Positions 32,336-40,718 of a DNA stretch of 64,000 nt are shown piece by piece (position 1 is the stretch's first letter; every line of letters starts with the position of its first letter). The DNA is taken from positions 167,217-231,216 of the forward strand of contig DASVVT010000015.1 in assembly GCA_036386415.1 (NCBI GenBank). Direction: 5' to 3'. The translations under genes were made by a program, and so were the position numbers. This DNA is from DASVVT01 sp036386415. Its GTDB lineage: Bacteria; Acidobacteriota; Blastocatellia; Pyrinomonadales; Pyrinomonadaceae. The notes below the pieces were generated by a model. It saw nothing but the letters and a program-made list of their open reading frames with translations. It did not search any database and was not told the origin of the DNA.

Positions 32336-33748
32336 TCACAGCCTGACGTACTCAAACTCAAAGGGCTTGCCCTTGATGCCAGCTTTGGGCGTGGCGATCC
32401 AGTTGGCGATCTTGCCGGGCTCCGTGACGGGATGCATCAGGCTGCGTACGTACTCGCGGTCTTCTATTGTAGGTAGCCACTCGGCGCGGCGGCGCTCGAA
32501 CTCTTCTTCGGTGATGAGATTCCCGTGCACGTCGAAGAAGTGTCCGGCGAATTCGCCGACGTGACGATGAAAGCGTGTGCTCGGCAGGTAGAGCCGTGTA
32601 TCCAGACCCTCGTCCGCGATGGACTTGTTCCATCGCTCCATCGCGCGCTCGCAATCTCTGACATACTCGCCGCGTAGCACCTCGTTGAGCGCGTTGCGGA
32701 GAGGCACTTCGCGGGCTTTGAGCTGGCCGTCCTCGACCACCGTCAACGTGAAATGGTCTTGCGCGGCGATGTGATCCGTGTACTGATCCTGCTCCTTGTA
32801 GCGCCCCTTGAGTCCGGCGGCGAAGAAGTCCGCGCTGTTCGAGCTGATCTCGCCGCCGAAGAGATCGAGCGAGTAGCTGAACCAGAAGTTGATATACCTT
32901 TGAATGATGTCGAGCGGGATGCCGCCCATCTCGCGCGCATCACCGCTCTTGCTCTCGCGCGTCAGTTGCGCTGTCCGCTTGACGACCCGGCCTACTCCCG
33001 TTTCGCCGACGAAGAGATGGTGCGCCTCTTCCGTGAGCATGAACTGGCAGGTGCGCGCCAGCGGCTCGAAACCCGATTCGGCCAGAGCAGCCAACTGGTA
33101 CTTGCCGTCGCGATCCGTGAACATCGTGAAGCAGAAGAAGTTCAACCAGTCGTCGCAGGGCTGGTTAAAGGCTTCGAGGATGCGCGGGCGGTCAGGATTG
33201 CCGCTCCTTCTCTCCAGCAGAGCGTCCGCTTCATCGCGCCCGTCGCGCCCGAAGTAGCCGTGCAGCAGGTAGACCATCGCCCACAGGTGTCGTCCCTCTT
33301 CGACGTTCACCTGAAAGAGATTGCGCAGGTCATAGAGAGACGGGCAGGTCTTGCCAAGCTCACGCTGTTGCTCGACAGAAGCAGGCTCCGTGTCGCCCTG
33401 TGTGACGATGATGCGCCGGAGCGCGTTGCGAAACTCGCCGGGCACTTCCTGGTAGGCGGGCATCCCGTAGTTATCGCCAAAGCCGACCTTCGCCTCCTTT
33501 TCGGCGGGCTTCAGAAAGATGCCCCAACGATAATCCGGCATCTTCACGTAATCGAAATGCGCCCAACCCTCAGGCTCTACGCTGACGGCTGTGCGCAGAT
33601 AGACATCCTTCTCCTGAAAGCCTGCGGGGCCCATCTCGCGCCACCAGTCCAGGTAATTCGGCAGCCATTTCTCCAGCGCACGTTGCAGGCGCTTGTCTCC
33701 CGAAAGATTAACGTTATTAGGAATCCGTTCGTATAAGTCCATGCTCAT
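32336..33748 (-). CDS. boxB: Benzoyl-CoA 2,3-epoxidase subunit BoxB
   Basis: This 470-aa di-iron oxygenase epoxidises benzoyl-CoA in the aerobic CoA-dependent benzoate pathway. Iron-ligand pairs are visible: Glu151-x-x-His154 (NVEEGRHLW) and Glu241-x-x-His244 (LTEEAHHLF), close to the positions in known BoxB. YKEQDQYTDHIAAQDHF and NFWFSYSLDLFGGE are also family-like. The ATG at 33748 is preceded by AGAGGTGG. It is 72 bases downstream of boxC. The reductase partner BoxA is not in the window, so electrons must come from a gene elsewhere. The substrate could be benzoyl-CoA or a related aroyl-CoA. Confidence 0.95.
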   Translation of the reverse strand: MSMDLYERIPNNVNLSGDKRLQRALEKWLPNYLDWWREMGPAGFQEKDVYLRTAVSVEPEGWAHFDYVKMPDYRWGIFLKPAEKEAKVGFGDNYGMPAYQEVPGEFRNALRRIIVTQGDTEPASVEQQRELGKTCPSLYDLRNLFQVNVEEGRHLWAMVYLLHGYFGRDGRDEADALLERRSGNPDRPRILEAFNQPCDDWLNFFCFTMFTDRDGKYQLAALAESGFEPLARTCQFMLTEEAHHLFVGETGVGRVVKRTAQLTRESKSGDAREMGGIPLDIIQRYINFWFSYSLDLFGGEISSNSADFFAAGLKGRYKEQDQYTDHIAAQDHFTLTVVEDGQLKAREVPLRNALNEVLRGEYVRDCERAMERWNKSIADEGLDTRLYLPSTRFHRHVGEFAGHFFDVHGNLITEEEFERRRAEWLPTIEDREYVRSLMHPVTEPGKIANWIATPKAGIKGKPFEFEYVRL

Positions 33749-33770
33749 AAAGCCACCTCTGTAAGTTTCA

Positions 33771-33822
33771 AGTTTCGGGTTTCGAGTTAAGAACAAGTGA
33801 TTTGAATTCGAAACTCGAAACT
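33771..33822. repeat. Inverted repeat, class 'AGTTTCGAG'
   Basis: Arms 33771-33788 and 33805-33822, 18 bases with two mismatches. It lies between boxC and boxB; the right arm contains part of the boxC stop codon. Confidence 0.8.
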
Positions 33823-35452
33823 AAGTCCTTCGATAGTCGAATTGCGCTTGCGTCGGTTTTCCGTAATTGGTGAGCGCGCCTTGCGGGCCGACGGCGTTCG
33901 GGCGCTGGAAAATCCAGTTCTGCCAGGCCGTCAGGCGACCATAGATTTTGGTATCGAGCGTTTCCGGCCCGGCGAAGCGCAAGCTGGCTTCCATCCCCGT
34001 GAGCGCGTCCGGCGAGAGCGAGGTTCGCTCTTCAATGGCGACGCGAATCTCGTCCTCCCAATCCAGATCATCCGGCGCGAACGTCACGAGGCCAGCCTCT
34101 TCAGCTTGCTCCGTGTCAAAAGCTTCTCCGTGACGAAGTGCCTCATCTGCCTTCTCCGGGGTGGCGAGGAAGCGCGATTGCAGGCGCGTCAGGCCATTGC
34201 TCATCGGAAGCGCGCCATCATTCAAAGGGCTGAGAGCGACTTCCACGCGCGCCTCCGGGTCGTTGAGCATATAGGTGCGGTCAGCCGAGAGCGCCAGTTC
34301 CAGCAGGTTGCCTGCGAAACAACTGCCCGGCTCGATCAGCGCAAAGAAGCTCTTCGCCGTCAGGTCAAGACGGCGTAGCACGCGCGCCATATGCAGCGTG
34401 ATCTCGCGTACGAGCCAGTGGTCGCGCTCGGCAGCCAGAGTTTTATCGACCGAGAGGACTGCGCTTGCGTCTCCTTCTGTACGCAGGCAGACCAGCCCTA
34501 TCTCCGGCTGGTTCATGCGCAGATGCAGGAGCGCGTCATCCAACTCTCGATAAGCCTGAAGAGGCCAGTAGGCATCGCCCAGTTTCTCGATCTCTGCAAG
34601 GCTGGTAGGCGTGTCTGCCTGCGGCGCGCGAACGGTCAGGTCTGCGTAGCGACCCTCGCGGTTCAAATTGAGACTAACGTACCTGTACTCGCGTCCCTCA
34701 TCGGTCGTCTCAACTTGCAGCCGATTGAGCTTGATTCCAGAGCCATCCTTCCGACGCTCCTGTGCCTCGACCCCTTTTCTCACGCGCGCCGCCACTTCGT
34801 CCTGAAATTTGCTGGTCGGAAAGTAGCCGTCAATCAGTCCCCACTCCTTCGCGCGCTTGCCTTTGAGCCCTTCGGCGAGCGTCGAAAAGACATCGGCGCG
34901 ATCACGCCGTATCTTGCGCTTATCGACCAGACGCGTTAAGCCACCCGTGCCCGGCAGCACGCCCAGAAGCGGCACTTCAGGCAGCGAGACAGCAGAGTTG
35001 CCGTCATCCACCAGGTAGATTTCATCGCACGCTATTGCCAGCTCGTAGCCGCCGCCCGATGCCGTACCGTTCAAAGCTGCGATGTAGCGCTGCCCTGAAT
35101 TCCGAGAAGCATCTTCAATGGCGCAACGCGTTTCGTTCGTGAACTTGCAGAAGTTGACCTTGAAGCCGTGGCTGGATGTGCCGAGCATGTAGATGTTGGC
35201 CCCGGCGCAAAAGATGCGAGGCTTGAGGCTGGTGATGACCACAGCCCTGACTTCCGGGTGCTCGAAGCGCAGGCGCTGGACGGCGTCCGCCAGCTCTATA
35301 TCAACACCCAGATCATAGGAGTTGAGCTTGAGCTTGTAGCCGTCGGCCAGCGTCACATCTTCCTGCACATCCATCGAAAGGGTGGCGACCTCGCCGTCTA
35401 CTATCAGCTTCCAGTGTTTGTATTGTTCCGGTGACGTCTCAAAGTTGATCAT
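33821..35452 (-). CDS. boxC: 2,3-epoxybenzoyl-CoA dihydrolase BoxC
   Basis: This 543-aa enzyme opens the epoxide ring to an aliphatic CoA semialdehyde and formate. It is larger than ordinary crotonases, as BoxC is. It has a crotonase-like N-terminal half (RIFCAGANIYMLG; GTASGGGYELAIACDEIYL; SLPEVPLLGVLPGTGGLTRL) and a degenerate second crotonase-like half (residues about 280-540). It is the first gene of the boxC-boxB-tetR operon. The ATG at 35452 begins at the conserved INFETSPEQYKHW. An 18-bp palindrome lies about 80 bases upstream. BoxD, the next enzyme, is not present. Confidence 0.95.
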   Translation of the reverse strand: MINFETSPEQYKHWKLIVDGEVATLSMDVQEDVTLADGYKLKLNSYDLGVDIELADAVQRLRFEHPEVRAVVITSLKPRIFCAGANIYMLGTSSHGFKVNFCKFTNETRCAIEDASRNSGQRYIAALNGTASGGGYELAIACDEIYLVDDGNSAVSLPEVPLLGVLPGTGGLTRLVDKRKIRRDRADVFSTLAEGLKGKRAKEWGLIDGYFPTSKFQDEVAARVRKGVEAQERRKDGSGIKLNRLQVETTDEGREYRYVSLNLNREGRYADLTVRAPQADTPTSLAEIEKLGDAYWPLQAYRELDDALLHLRMNQPEIGLVCLRTEGDASAVLSVDKTLAAERDHWLVREITLHMARVLRRLDLTAKSFFALIEPGSCFAGNLLELALSADRTYMLNDPEARVEVALSPLNDGALPMSNGLTRLQSRFLATPEKADEALRHGEAFDTEQAEEAGLVTFAPDDLDWEDEIRVAIEERTSLSPDALTGMEASLRFAGPETLDTKIYGRLTAWQNWIFQRPNAVGPQGALTNYGKPTQAQFDYRRT

Positions 35453-35533
35453 TAAGAACTGAAACCCCTGTCAGTTAGTCGAGCGATTAGTAGATAAAGC
35501 CGCGCAAAGGCTCTAAGTTGCTCGCGCAAATTG

Positions 35534-35551
35534 TTCGAACGTTCGTTCGAA
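35534..35551. promoter_or_regulatory. Palindromic operator, likely for the TetR-family regulator
   Basis: TTCGAACG and CGTTCGAA form a perfect 8-bp inverted repeat with a 2-base spacer. It lies 82 bases upstream of the boxC start. Size and symmetry fit TetR-family operators. No second copy was noticed in front of the other catabolic genes. Confidence 0.65.
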
Positions 35552-35624
35552 AATAGATGATAATCAATCGCGGCCTGACCGTCAAGACAGCAGCAGCTTG
35601 TGGCTCTCGGCAGGACTTAAACTC

Positions 35625-35654
35625 TTGACAGGCAATACGCGCCGCACGTAGGGT
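35625..35654 (+). promoter_or_regulatory. Promoter of the selenocysteine tRNA gene
   Basis: A perfect -35 TTGACA (35625-35630) is followed after 18 bases by TAGGGT (35649-35654). Transcription would start around 35661, about 20 bases before the tRNA. Confidence 0.6.
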
Positions 35655-35680
35655 TTTTCTGCCGGGTCTGGCTAAACCGG

Positions 35681-35779
35681 GGAGGCGCATCTGTTCTGGT
35701 GAATGGCGCGGTCTTCAAAACCGTTCGTGAGCCTGTGAGAGCAGGCTCAGGTAGGTTCGATTCCTACACGCCTCCGCCA
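35681..35779 (+). tRNA. selC: tRNA-Sec (anticodon UCA)
   Basis: This 99-nt RNA folds as a bacterial selenocysteine tRNA, which carries Sec to in-frame UGA codons with SelB. The acceptor stem GGAGGCG (35681-35687) pairs with CGCCTCC (35769-35775), followed by G and an encoded CCA. The 6-bp D stem is CTGTTC/GAATGG with a four-base loop. The anticodon loop CTTCAAA has TCA at 35715-35717. The long variable arm is a 7-bp stem (GAGCCTG/CAGGCTC, about 35729-35748). The T arm is GTAGG-TTCGATT-CCTAC. Long acceptor/T helix, 6-bp D stem and large variable arm together exclude tRNA-Ser and nonsense suppressors. It implies selA, selB and selD elsewhere. Confidence 0.96.
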
Positions 35780-35790
35780 AACGATTTTTG

Positions 35791-35864
35791 ATTGCGGATT
35801 GCGGATTACGGATTCAAAAGCATGATGCATTTCAATCCGCAATCCGCAATCCGCATTCCGCAAT
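35791..35864. repeat. Inverted repeat, class 'ATTGCGG', between selC and dprA
   Basis: The left arm 35791-35814 and right arm 35834-35864 are complementary with two mismatches; the right arm has one extra 7-base unit. It lies 11 bases after the tRNA and may end its transcript. The dprA frame is open through it back to 35788, but that part is repeat-encoded. Confidence 0.88.
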
Positions 35865-35868
35865 TCTT

Positions 35869-37005
35869 ATGCGTGAGTGGATTGCGCTCAACATGACGCC
35901 GGGCATTGGCCCGCGCGCTGCGGCCAAGCTTCTGGAGCGTTTTGGATCGGCAGAAGCGGTCTTTAATGCGACGCGCGCGGAGCTTGAGCAGTTGCGCCTG
36001 CGACCCGAAGCCATCGAGAGTATACGCGCGCGCGACCTTTATGAGCGCGCGCAGCAGGAGATCGGGCGGGTGCGCGAGATGGGGGCGGATATACTGCTCC
36101 TGGACGATGGCGTTTATCCGGCGCTGCTCAGAGAAATCTTCGACCCACCCATCACGCTCTATGTGAAAGGGGCTTGGACGGCTTGCCTTGAGCAGCCATG
36201 CGTGGCGATGGTCGGCTCGCGCAGGTGTTCGACGTACGGGCTGAATGCTGCGACCATGCTGGCGCGCGACCTCGCGGAGCGGGGCGTGACGATCATTTCC
36301 GGGCTCGCGCGCGGCATTGATGCGGCGGCGCATCGCGGAGCGCTCGAGGCCGGAGGGCGCACCGTCGCAGTGATGGGGACGGGACTGGATCAAGTCTACC
36401 CGCGCGATCATAAAAAACTGGTTGAAGAGATTCTGGTGCGCGGCGGCGCGATTGTTTCGGAGTTTCCTTTAGAGACACCACCCGCGCCGCAGAACTTCCC
36501 GTATCGCAACCGCGTCATCAGCGGGTTGAGCCTCGGCGTCCTGATCGTCGAAGCGGCGGAGAACAGCGGCAGCCTGATTACGGCGCGCATGGCGATGGAG
36601 CAGAACCGTGAAGTCTGGGCTGTTCCGGGAAACATCACTTCGCGCAACTCCTTCGGCACAAACTACCTGATCAAAGGCGCGGGCGCGAAACTGGTGCAAC
36701 AGTGGCAGGACGTCGCCTCGGAGTTGCCGCCGGAGATAGCGGCACGCCTGCTGCCGCCTGCAAACGAGAAGCAGAAGCAATCGGAGCAGGCCATGGTCGA
36801 GCAGTTACGACTCGTGCCGGACGATCTTTCGGCGACCGAAGATACCGTCTTGAGGCTGCTCTCGTCGGACGAAGCGACGCATATCGATGCGCTGGCCGAA
36901 GCGAGTCGGCTCTCAATACCTGAGTTGACGGGCGCTCTACTGGGTCTGGAAATGCGTGAGCTGATTCGCCAGCTTCCCGGCAAGTGCTTTGTCAGAAAGC
37001 TGTAA
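35869..37005 (+). CDS. dprA: DNA-processing protein A (DprA/Smf)
   Basis: This 378-aa protein loads RecA on incoming single-stranded DNA during natural transformation. The Rossmann-like DNA_processg_A domain has VAMVGSRRCSTYG, SGLARGIDAAAHRGAL, GTGLDQVYPRDH, SEFPLETPPAPQNFPYRNRVISG (split core: FPYRNRVISG) and LVEAAENSGS-like LIVEAAENSGSLITA. An N-terminal helix-hairpin-helix (TPGIGPRAAAKLLERFG) and a C-terminal winged-helix (DEATHIDALAEASRLS) complete the long-form layout. The ATG at 35869 was chosen over the upstream TTG 35788, whose extension would be read from a hairpin. The last 25 bases recur 3.67 kb downstream. Confidence 0.94.
   Translation: MREWIALNMTPGIGPRAAAKLLERFGSAEAVFNATRAELEQLRLRPEAIESIRARDLYERAQQEIGRVREMGADILLLDDGVYPALLREIFDPPITLYVKGAWTACLEQPCVAMVGSRRCSTYGLNAATMLARDLAERGVTIISGLARGIDAAAHRGALEAGGRTVAVMGTGLDQVYPRDHKKLVEEILVRGGAIVSEFPLETPPAPQNFPYRNRVISGLSLGVLIVEAAENSGSLITARMAMEQNREVWAVPGNITSRNSFGTNYLIKGAGAKLVQQWQDVASELPPEIAARLLPPANEKQKQSEQAMVEQLRLVPDDLSATEDTVLRLLSSDEATHIDALAEASRLSIPELTGALLGLEMRELIRQLPGKCFVRKL
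36979..37003 (+). repeat. 25-base direct repeat, copy 1 (3' end of dprA)
   Basis: These 25 bases, encoding the last residues of DprA (GKCFVRKL), are identical to 40649-40673. Similarity extends about 8 bases further to the left with some mismatches. Confidence 0.9.
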
Positions 37006-37197
37006 CAGAGTCGGCGATTTGCGTTGAACGTCAATGGCGACCGCAACCGCGAGCGCTTTGCAAACGACGCCAACACCTCAAGCTTGTGCTGCCGTCTCCC
37101 CTCCATGACAGTCTGCTGACGGGAATCATGTTTTGATCTAGAGCCAAGCCCTTTCCGTCCTCATGGAAGACATCTGTTTCATCAAGCGCCGCTACTA

Positions 37198-40100
37198 CTA
37201 CTGCGTGCCGGTAAAGTTCGTCGATGCTCCCGGAGAAATGTTGCTGCTCAGGTTCGTGATGCTTCTTGTCGTCGGCGTGAACGTGAAGCCGCTCTTCGTC
37301 GGCTCAATCGTGTAGTTGCGCCCAGCCGGTAAGGCTGTGAAAAGGTAAACGCCGGTGCTGCTAGTCTCCACCGAGCGGGCAGGGAATCCGGCGGGCGTCG
37401 GACTCGTGATCGTCACCGTCACACCGCTGATGGGATAGTTCGTGCCCGTCGAAGTAATTTTCCCGGCGACGTTGTAGACCTTAACAGAGAAGTTGACCCC
37501 CGGTTGATTGCCGCTCAAGTTGATGAGCGATTTGCTGGTTGGATTGAACTGGAATCCGGCCTTCGTCGGCGTCACCGTGTAGTTGCGACTAGCCGGAACG
37601 CTGGTGAATGAATATGCTCCGGTGCTACTGGTGGTCGTGGTTCGCGCAGTGAAGCCAGCCGGAGTCGGGCTCGCCAGAGTCAGCTTGACACCCGCCAGTG
37701 GGTTCGCGCCATACTTTATCACGCCGCTGATCGTGTAAAACTTTAATATCGCGACGAAATTCTTATCGGTCTGGTTGGCAGTCACGTAATCCAGGAGAAG
37801 CTGCTTCGGCGTGAAGATATAGGAGGGCTTCGACGGCGTGAGGGTATAGTTGCCCGGCGTCGGCACGTCTGTGAAGGAGTACGCGCCGTCGCTTGCAGTC
37901 TTAACGGTGCGAGGAGTAAAGCCAGCTTCGCCCGTCAGGGTGATGGTCACATCACTCAAGGCGTAGCCGTTGGCAGTGCCTTCAGTAACCCTACCGCTGA
38001 TGGCGGCGGGCGGAGTCGAATAGACAAACTTCGTGACGAAGAGATCGCTGCCACCTTGTTCACCCTGATACTGACTGGTCTTCGGGAAATCGGATGAATA
38101 GGTCTGGCCGGTCACGTAGGCGATGCCTGATGAGTCGACGGCGATGGCGTTGCCGTATTCATCCCTACTGCCCCCCAGATAAGTGCTGTAGACGAGCGCC
38201 GCCAGGCCGGATGCGCTCGTGTCCAGCTTCGTCACAAAAGCATCATTATACGCCACGTCCAAATCTGCCTGATACTGATTGAGCGTCGGGAAATCATCTG
38301 AATACGTATCCCCGATCACGTAAATGATGCCTGCCGCATCTATGGCAATGCCAATGCCCTCGTCATAAGCGCCGCCCCCCAGATAAGTGCTGTAGGCGAG
38401 CGCAGCCAGGCCAGTTGCGTTCGTGTCCAACTTCGTCACGAAGGCGTCAGAAGTGCCTTGAAATATCTGATACTGATTGAGCGTCGGGAAGTCGGATGAC
38501 CAGGTAAGGCCGGTCACGTAAGCGATGCCTGACGAGCCTAAGGTGATGCCTTTACCCATGTCCTGGTCGGTGCCGCCCAGGTAAGTGCTGTAGAGGAGCG
38601 CAGCCAAACCAGCTGCGTTCGTGTCCAGCTTCGTCACGAAGACATCGCCGCCGCCTTGCTCTCCCTGATACTGATTGCGCTTCGGGAAATTGAAGGAATC
38701 GGTAGAGCCGGTCACGTAAGCGATGCCTGCTGCGTCCACAGCGATGTCAGCGCCCTCGTCATAAGTGCTGCCCCCCAGATAAGTGCTGTAGAGGAGTGAC
38801 GCCGTGCCGGATGCGTTCGTGTTAATCTTCGTCACGAAGGCATCATAATAGAGAGTATCCCTCCTCCCCTGAAACTGATTGCGCCTCGGGAAATTATTTG
38901 AATTGGTATAGCCCGTCACGTACGCATTGCCTGCTGCATCTACGGCGATGGCCCTGCCGTAGTCATCCATACCGCCGCTCAGGTACGTGCTGTAGAGGAG
39001 CGACTCCGCGCCGGATGCGTTCGTGTCTATCTTCGTCACAAAGACATCGCTATAACCCCCGTCCAAATCTTTCTGATACTGATTGACCGTCGGGAAATCA
39101 TATGAAATCGTATCACCGGTCACGTAAACGATGCCCGATGAATTGACGGCGATGGCGTTGCCCTGATCGTAGTCAGTGCCGCCCAGGTAAGCACTGTAGA
39201 GGAGCGAAGCCGCGCCGGATGCGTTCGTGTCTATCTTTGTCACAAAGGCGTTATATTGGTCTAACTCATAAGGCTCAGTCGCCGGGAAATCGAATGAAGA
39301 AGTAAGGCCGGTCACGTAAGCGATGCCTGACTCATCTGCGGCGATGCCGTAGCCGGAGTCATAGTCGCTGCCCCCCAGATAAGTCGAGTAGCCTAAAATC
39401 GGGTCGATCACCAATCTCTGTGTTCGATCATATTCTCCGACCTCGATCCCCACCTTGCGCTTGCCTTGCATCACGTACCGGCTCGCAACCTCCCGGCGTT
39501 CCCCTCCTACTTCCTGAAAGGCGACAGGCCTGCGCTGACGGACTTCTCCGCCTGAAGTCTTTAAGATCAGATCGCCCGTCCCCCGCTCGACCTGCACTCG
39601 CTTGACGCCCGTAAACTCCAAAGCAATCTGGCGCGAGTCCACCCCCGGCGCGACCTCGAAGTCATACTCCAACTGTCGCTGCTGCCCGTAGTAGATCATG
39701 TCGATACCGGGATAGACCTGCGCATATCTCACGCGCTCATATCGTGAGACCTCCGTGCGCCACTTCTCAGGGTCGTTGCCGATGAAGTAGTTCGTGCGGG
39801 CTCCCATCTCGCTCTCGCCTGTGACGACGGGTTCACTGTTCGCGCCTCTCAGCTTCATTCGCAAGACAGCCGATTGCCGATTGGGGATTGCGGAGTGCGT
39901 ATGGAGAAGATCACGCGATGGCCTTTCATGCTGCCTGACTTCATCTGCCTTCCGCAATGTCAAGACCGCTTCGGTCGCAGTCAGGAAGAGCGTGTAGCCA
40001 GAGCCGCGCGAGACGTACTTCACCTTGTTATCTACTTGCCCGCGATTCTCTTCAAAGCTCAGCGGCAGCTTGCCGTAAGCTTCATGGACGCGCGTGCGTG

Positions 40101-40293
40101 TCGCTTCGTCAACCGTCTCGGCTTGCGGCACAGTTTTCTCTGAGGGCTCAGCAGCACTCGGAGTCAAGGAGCGCGGCAGAGAATTGTTAGAGGCGTGGCT
40201 CTGACGAGTCGTGATAGTGATTAAGCCGGTTAGAAACAACGAGAAGATCACTACGTAGGCGAGAGATGTTCTGAGATTCTGTACGGGGGACAT
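37198..40293 (-). CDS. Secreted SBBP-repeat beta-propeller protein with three carboxypeptidase-regulatory/CnaB-like domains
   Basis: This 1031-aa exported protein starts with a signal segment (about 8-32). A conserved N-terminal domain (SFEENRGQVDNKVKYVSRG) precedes seven consecutive repeats of about 57-60 residues (YSTYLGG...DAAGIAYVTG...FP...NQYQ...FVTKLDTNASG), which would make one seven-bladed propeller. Three beta-sandwich domains follow (ISGRVTEG, ISGVIKYG, VAGKITSTG; each with TVKT/GAYSF-type motifs). Such proteins are found at cell surfaces of environmental bacteria; function unknown. AAGGAG lies 8 bases before the ATG at 40293. The gene lies between two copies of a 25-bp dprA-tail repeat, suggesting it was inserted or the end was duplicated. 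Confidence 0.9.
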   Translation of the reverse strand: MSPVQNLRTSLAYVVIFSLFLTGLITITTRQSHASNNSLPRSLTPSAAEPSEKTVPQAETVDEATRTRVHEAYGKLPLSFEENRGQVDNKVKYVSRGSGYTLFLTATEAVLTLRKADEVRQHERPSRDLLHTHSAIPNRQSAVLRMKLRGANSEPVVTGESEMGARTNYFIGNDPEKWRTEVSRYERVRYAQVYPGIDMIYYGQQRQLEYDFEVAPGVDSRQIALEFTGVKRVQVERGTGDLILKTSGGEVRQRRPVAFQEVGGERREVASRYVMQGKRKVGIEVGEYDRTQRLVIDPILGYSTYLGGSDYDSGYGIAADESGIAYVTGLTSSFDFPATEPYELDQYNAFVTKIDTNASGAASLLYSAYLGGTDYDQGNAIAVNSSGIVYVTGDTISYDFPTVNQYQKDLDGGYSDVFVTKIDTNASGAESLLYSTYLSGGMDDYGRAIAVDAAGNAYVTGYTNSNNFPRRNQFQGRRDTLYYDAFVTKINTNASGTASLLYSTYLGGSTYDEGADIAVDAAGIAYVTGSTDSFNFPKRNQYQGEQGGGDVFVTKLDTNAAGLAALLYSTYLGGTDQDMGKGITLGSSGIAYVTGLTWSSDFPTLNQYQIFQGTSDAFVTKLDTNATGLAALAYSTYLGGGAYDEGIGIAIDAAGIIYVIGDTYSDDFPTLNQYQADLDVAYNDAFVTKLDTSASGLAALVYSTYLGGSRDEYGNAIAVDSSGIAYVTGQTYSSDFPKTSQYQGEQGGSDLFVTKFVYSTPPAAISGRVTEGTANGYALSDVTITLTGEAGFTPRTVKTASDGAYSFTDVPTPGNYTLTPSKPSYIFTPKQLLLDYVTANQTDKNFVAILKFYTISGVIKYGANPLAGVKLTLASPTPAGFTARTTTTSSTGAYSFTSVPASRNYTVTPTKAGFQFNPTSKSLINLSGNQPGVNFSVKVYNVAGKITSTGTNYPISGVTVTITSPTPAGFPARSVETSSTGVYLFTALPAGRNYTIEPTKSGFTFTPTTRSITNLSSNISPGASTNFTGTQ
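38020..39410 (-). repeat. Seven tandem in-gene repeats (SBBP blades)
   Basis: The coding DNA for seven SBBP blades, period about 170-180 bases, with visible nucleotide similarity between units (for example the segments coding for GTCACGTA-type AYVTG and AAGTGCTGTAG-type YSTYLGG). It suggests recent expansion or gene conversion among blades. Confidence 0.85.
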
Positions 40294-40718
40294 CCTTTTT
40301 CTCCTTTGTAAGTAGGGATGGGCTCTTATCAAGGGCGGCTGGTGCAGCAATCACACTTCGAGGCGAAGTCATAGCCTGACGGCAGATGATTTCGATGCAG
40401 GACGTGGGAAGTCGCATCGCTTGTGCCTCTCTGGATGAAAGACCTGAGGCTACGCTTGTTGGCCTGAGGCTTCGGGTCAAGGAGCGCCTGCTCCTTTGTG
40501 GACGAGTAACGCAGCCAAGCATACGAGCATGGCTCACGGATGTCAACGGAGAGATATGAAGCACAAGGGCGGGCGAACGGACACGCTCCGCTTATCCCTG
40601 TAACGAAATAGAGATTACAGAAAACGAGTGCGCGTGAGACGGCTGCCGGGCAAGTGCTTTGTCAGAAAGCTGTGACGGCGGCAGTAGTAGCTACACTCGG
40701 CTTACAGGAATTATCACG
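40294..40718. other. Intergenic region upstream of the SBBP gene
   Basis: About 425 bases. It holds the ribosome-binding site and presumed promoter of the SBBP gene near 40300-40400 and the second copy of the dprA-tail repeat at 40649-40673. No gene with credible composition was seen. Confidence 0.5.
40649..40673 (+). repeat. 25-base direct repeat, copy 2 (outside any gene)
   Basis: Identical to the last coding bases of dprA (36979-37003). Here it is not part of a gene. Confidence 0.9.

Noticed and set aside
35487..35690. 67-aa frame opposite the selC promoter
   Set aside because: Overlaps the tRNA and operator, with no ribosome-binding site or family resemblance.
35869..37005. Selenoprotein or UGA recoding near selC
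   Set aside because: The dprA frame and other genes in the window are complete without reading through UGA; no alignment-like continuation after any stop was noticed.
38020..39410. Mobile tandem-repeat array
   Set aside because: The repeats are in frame and encode propeller blades, so they are part of the protein.
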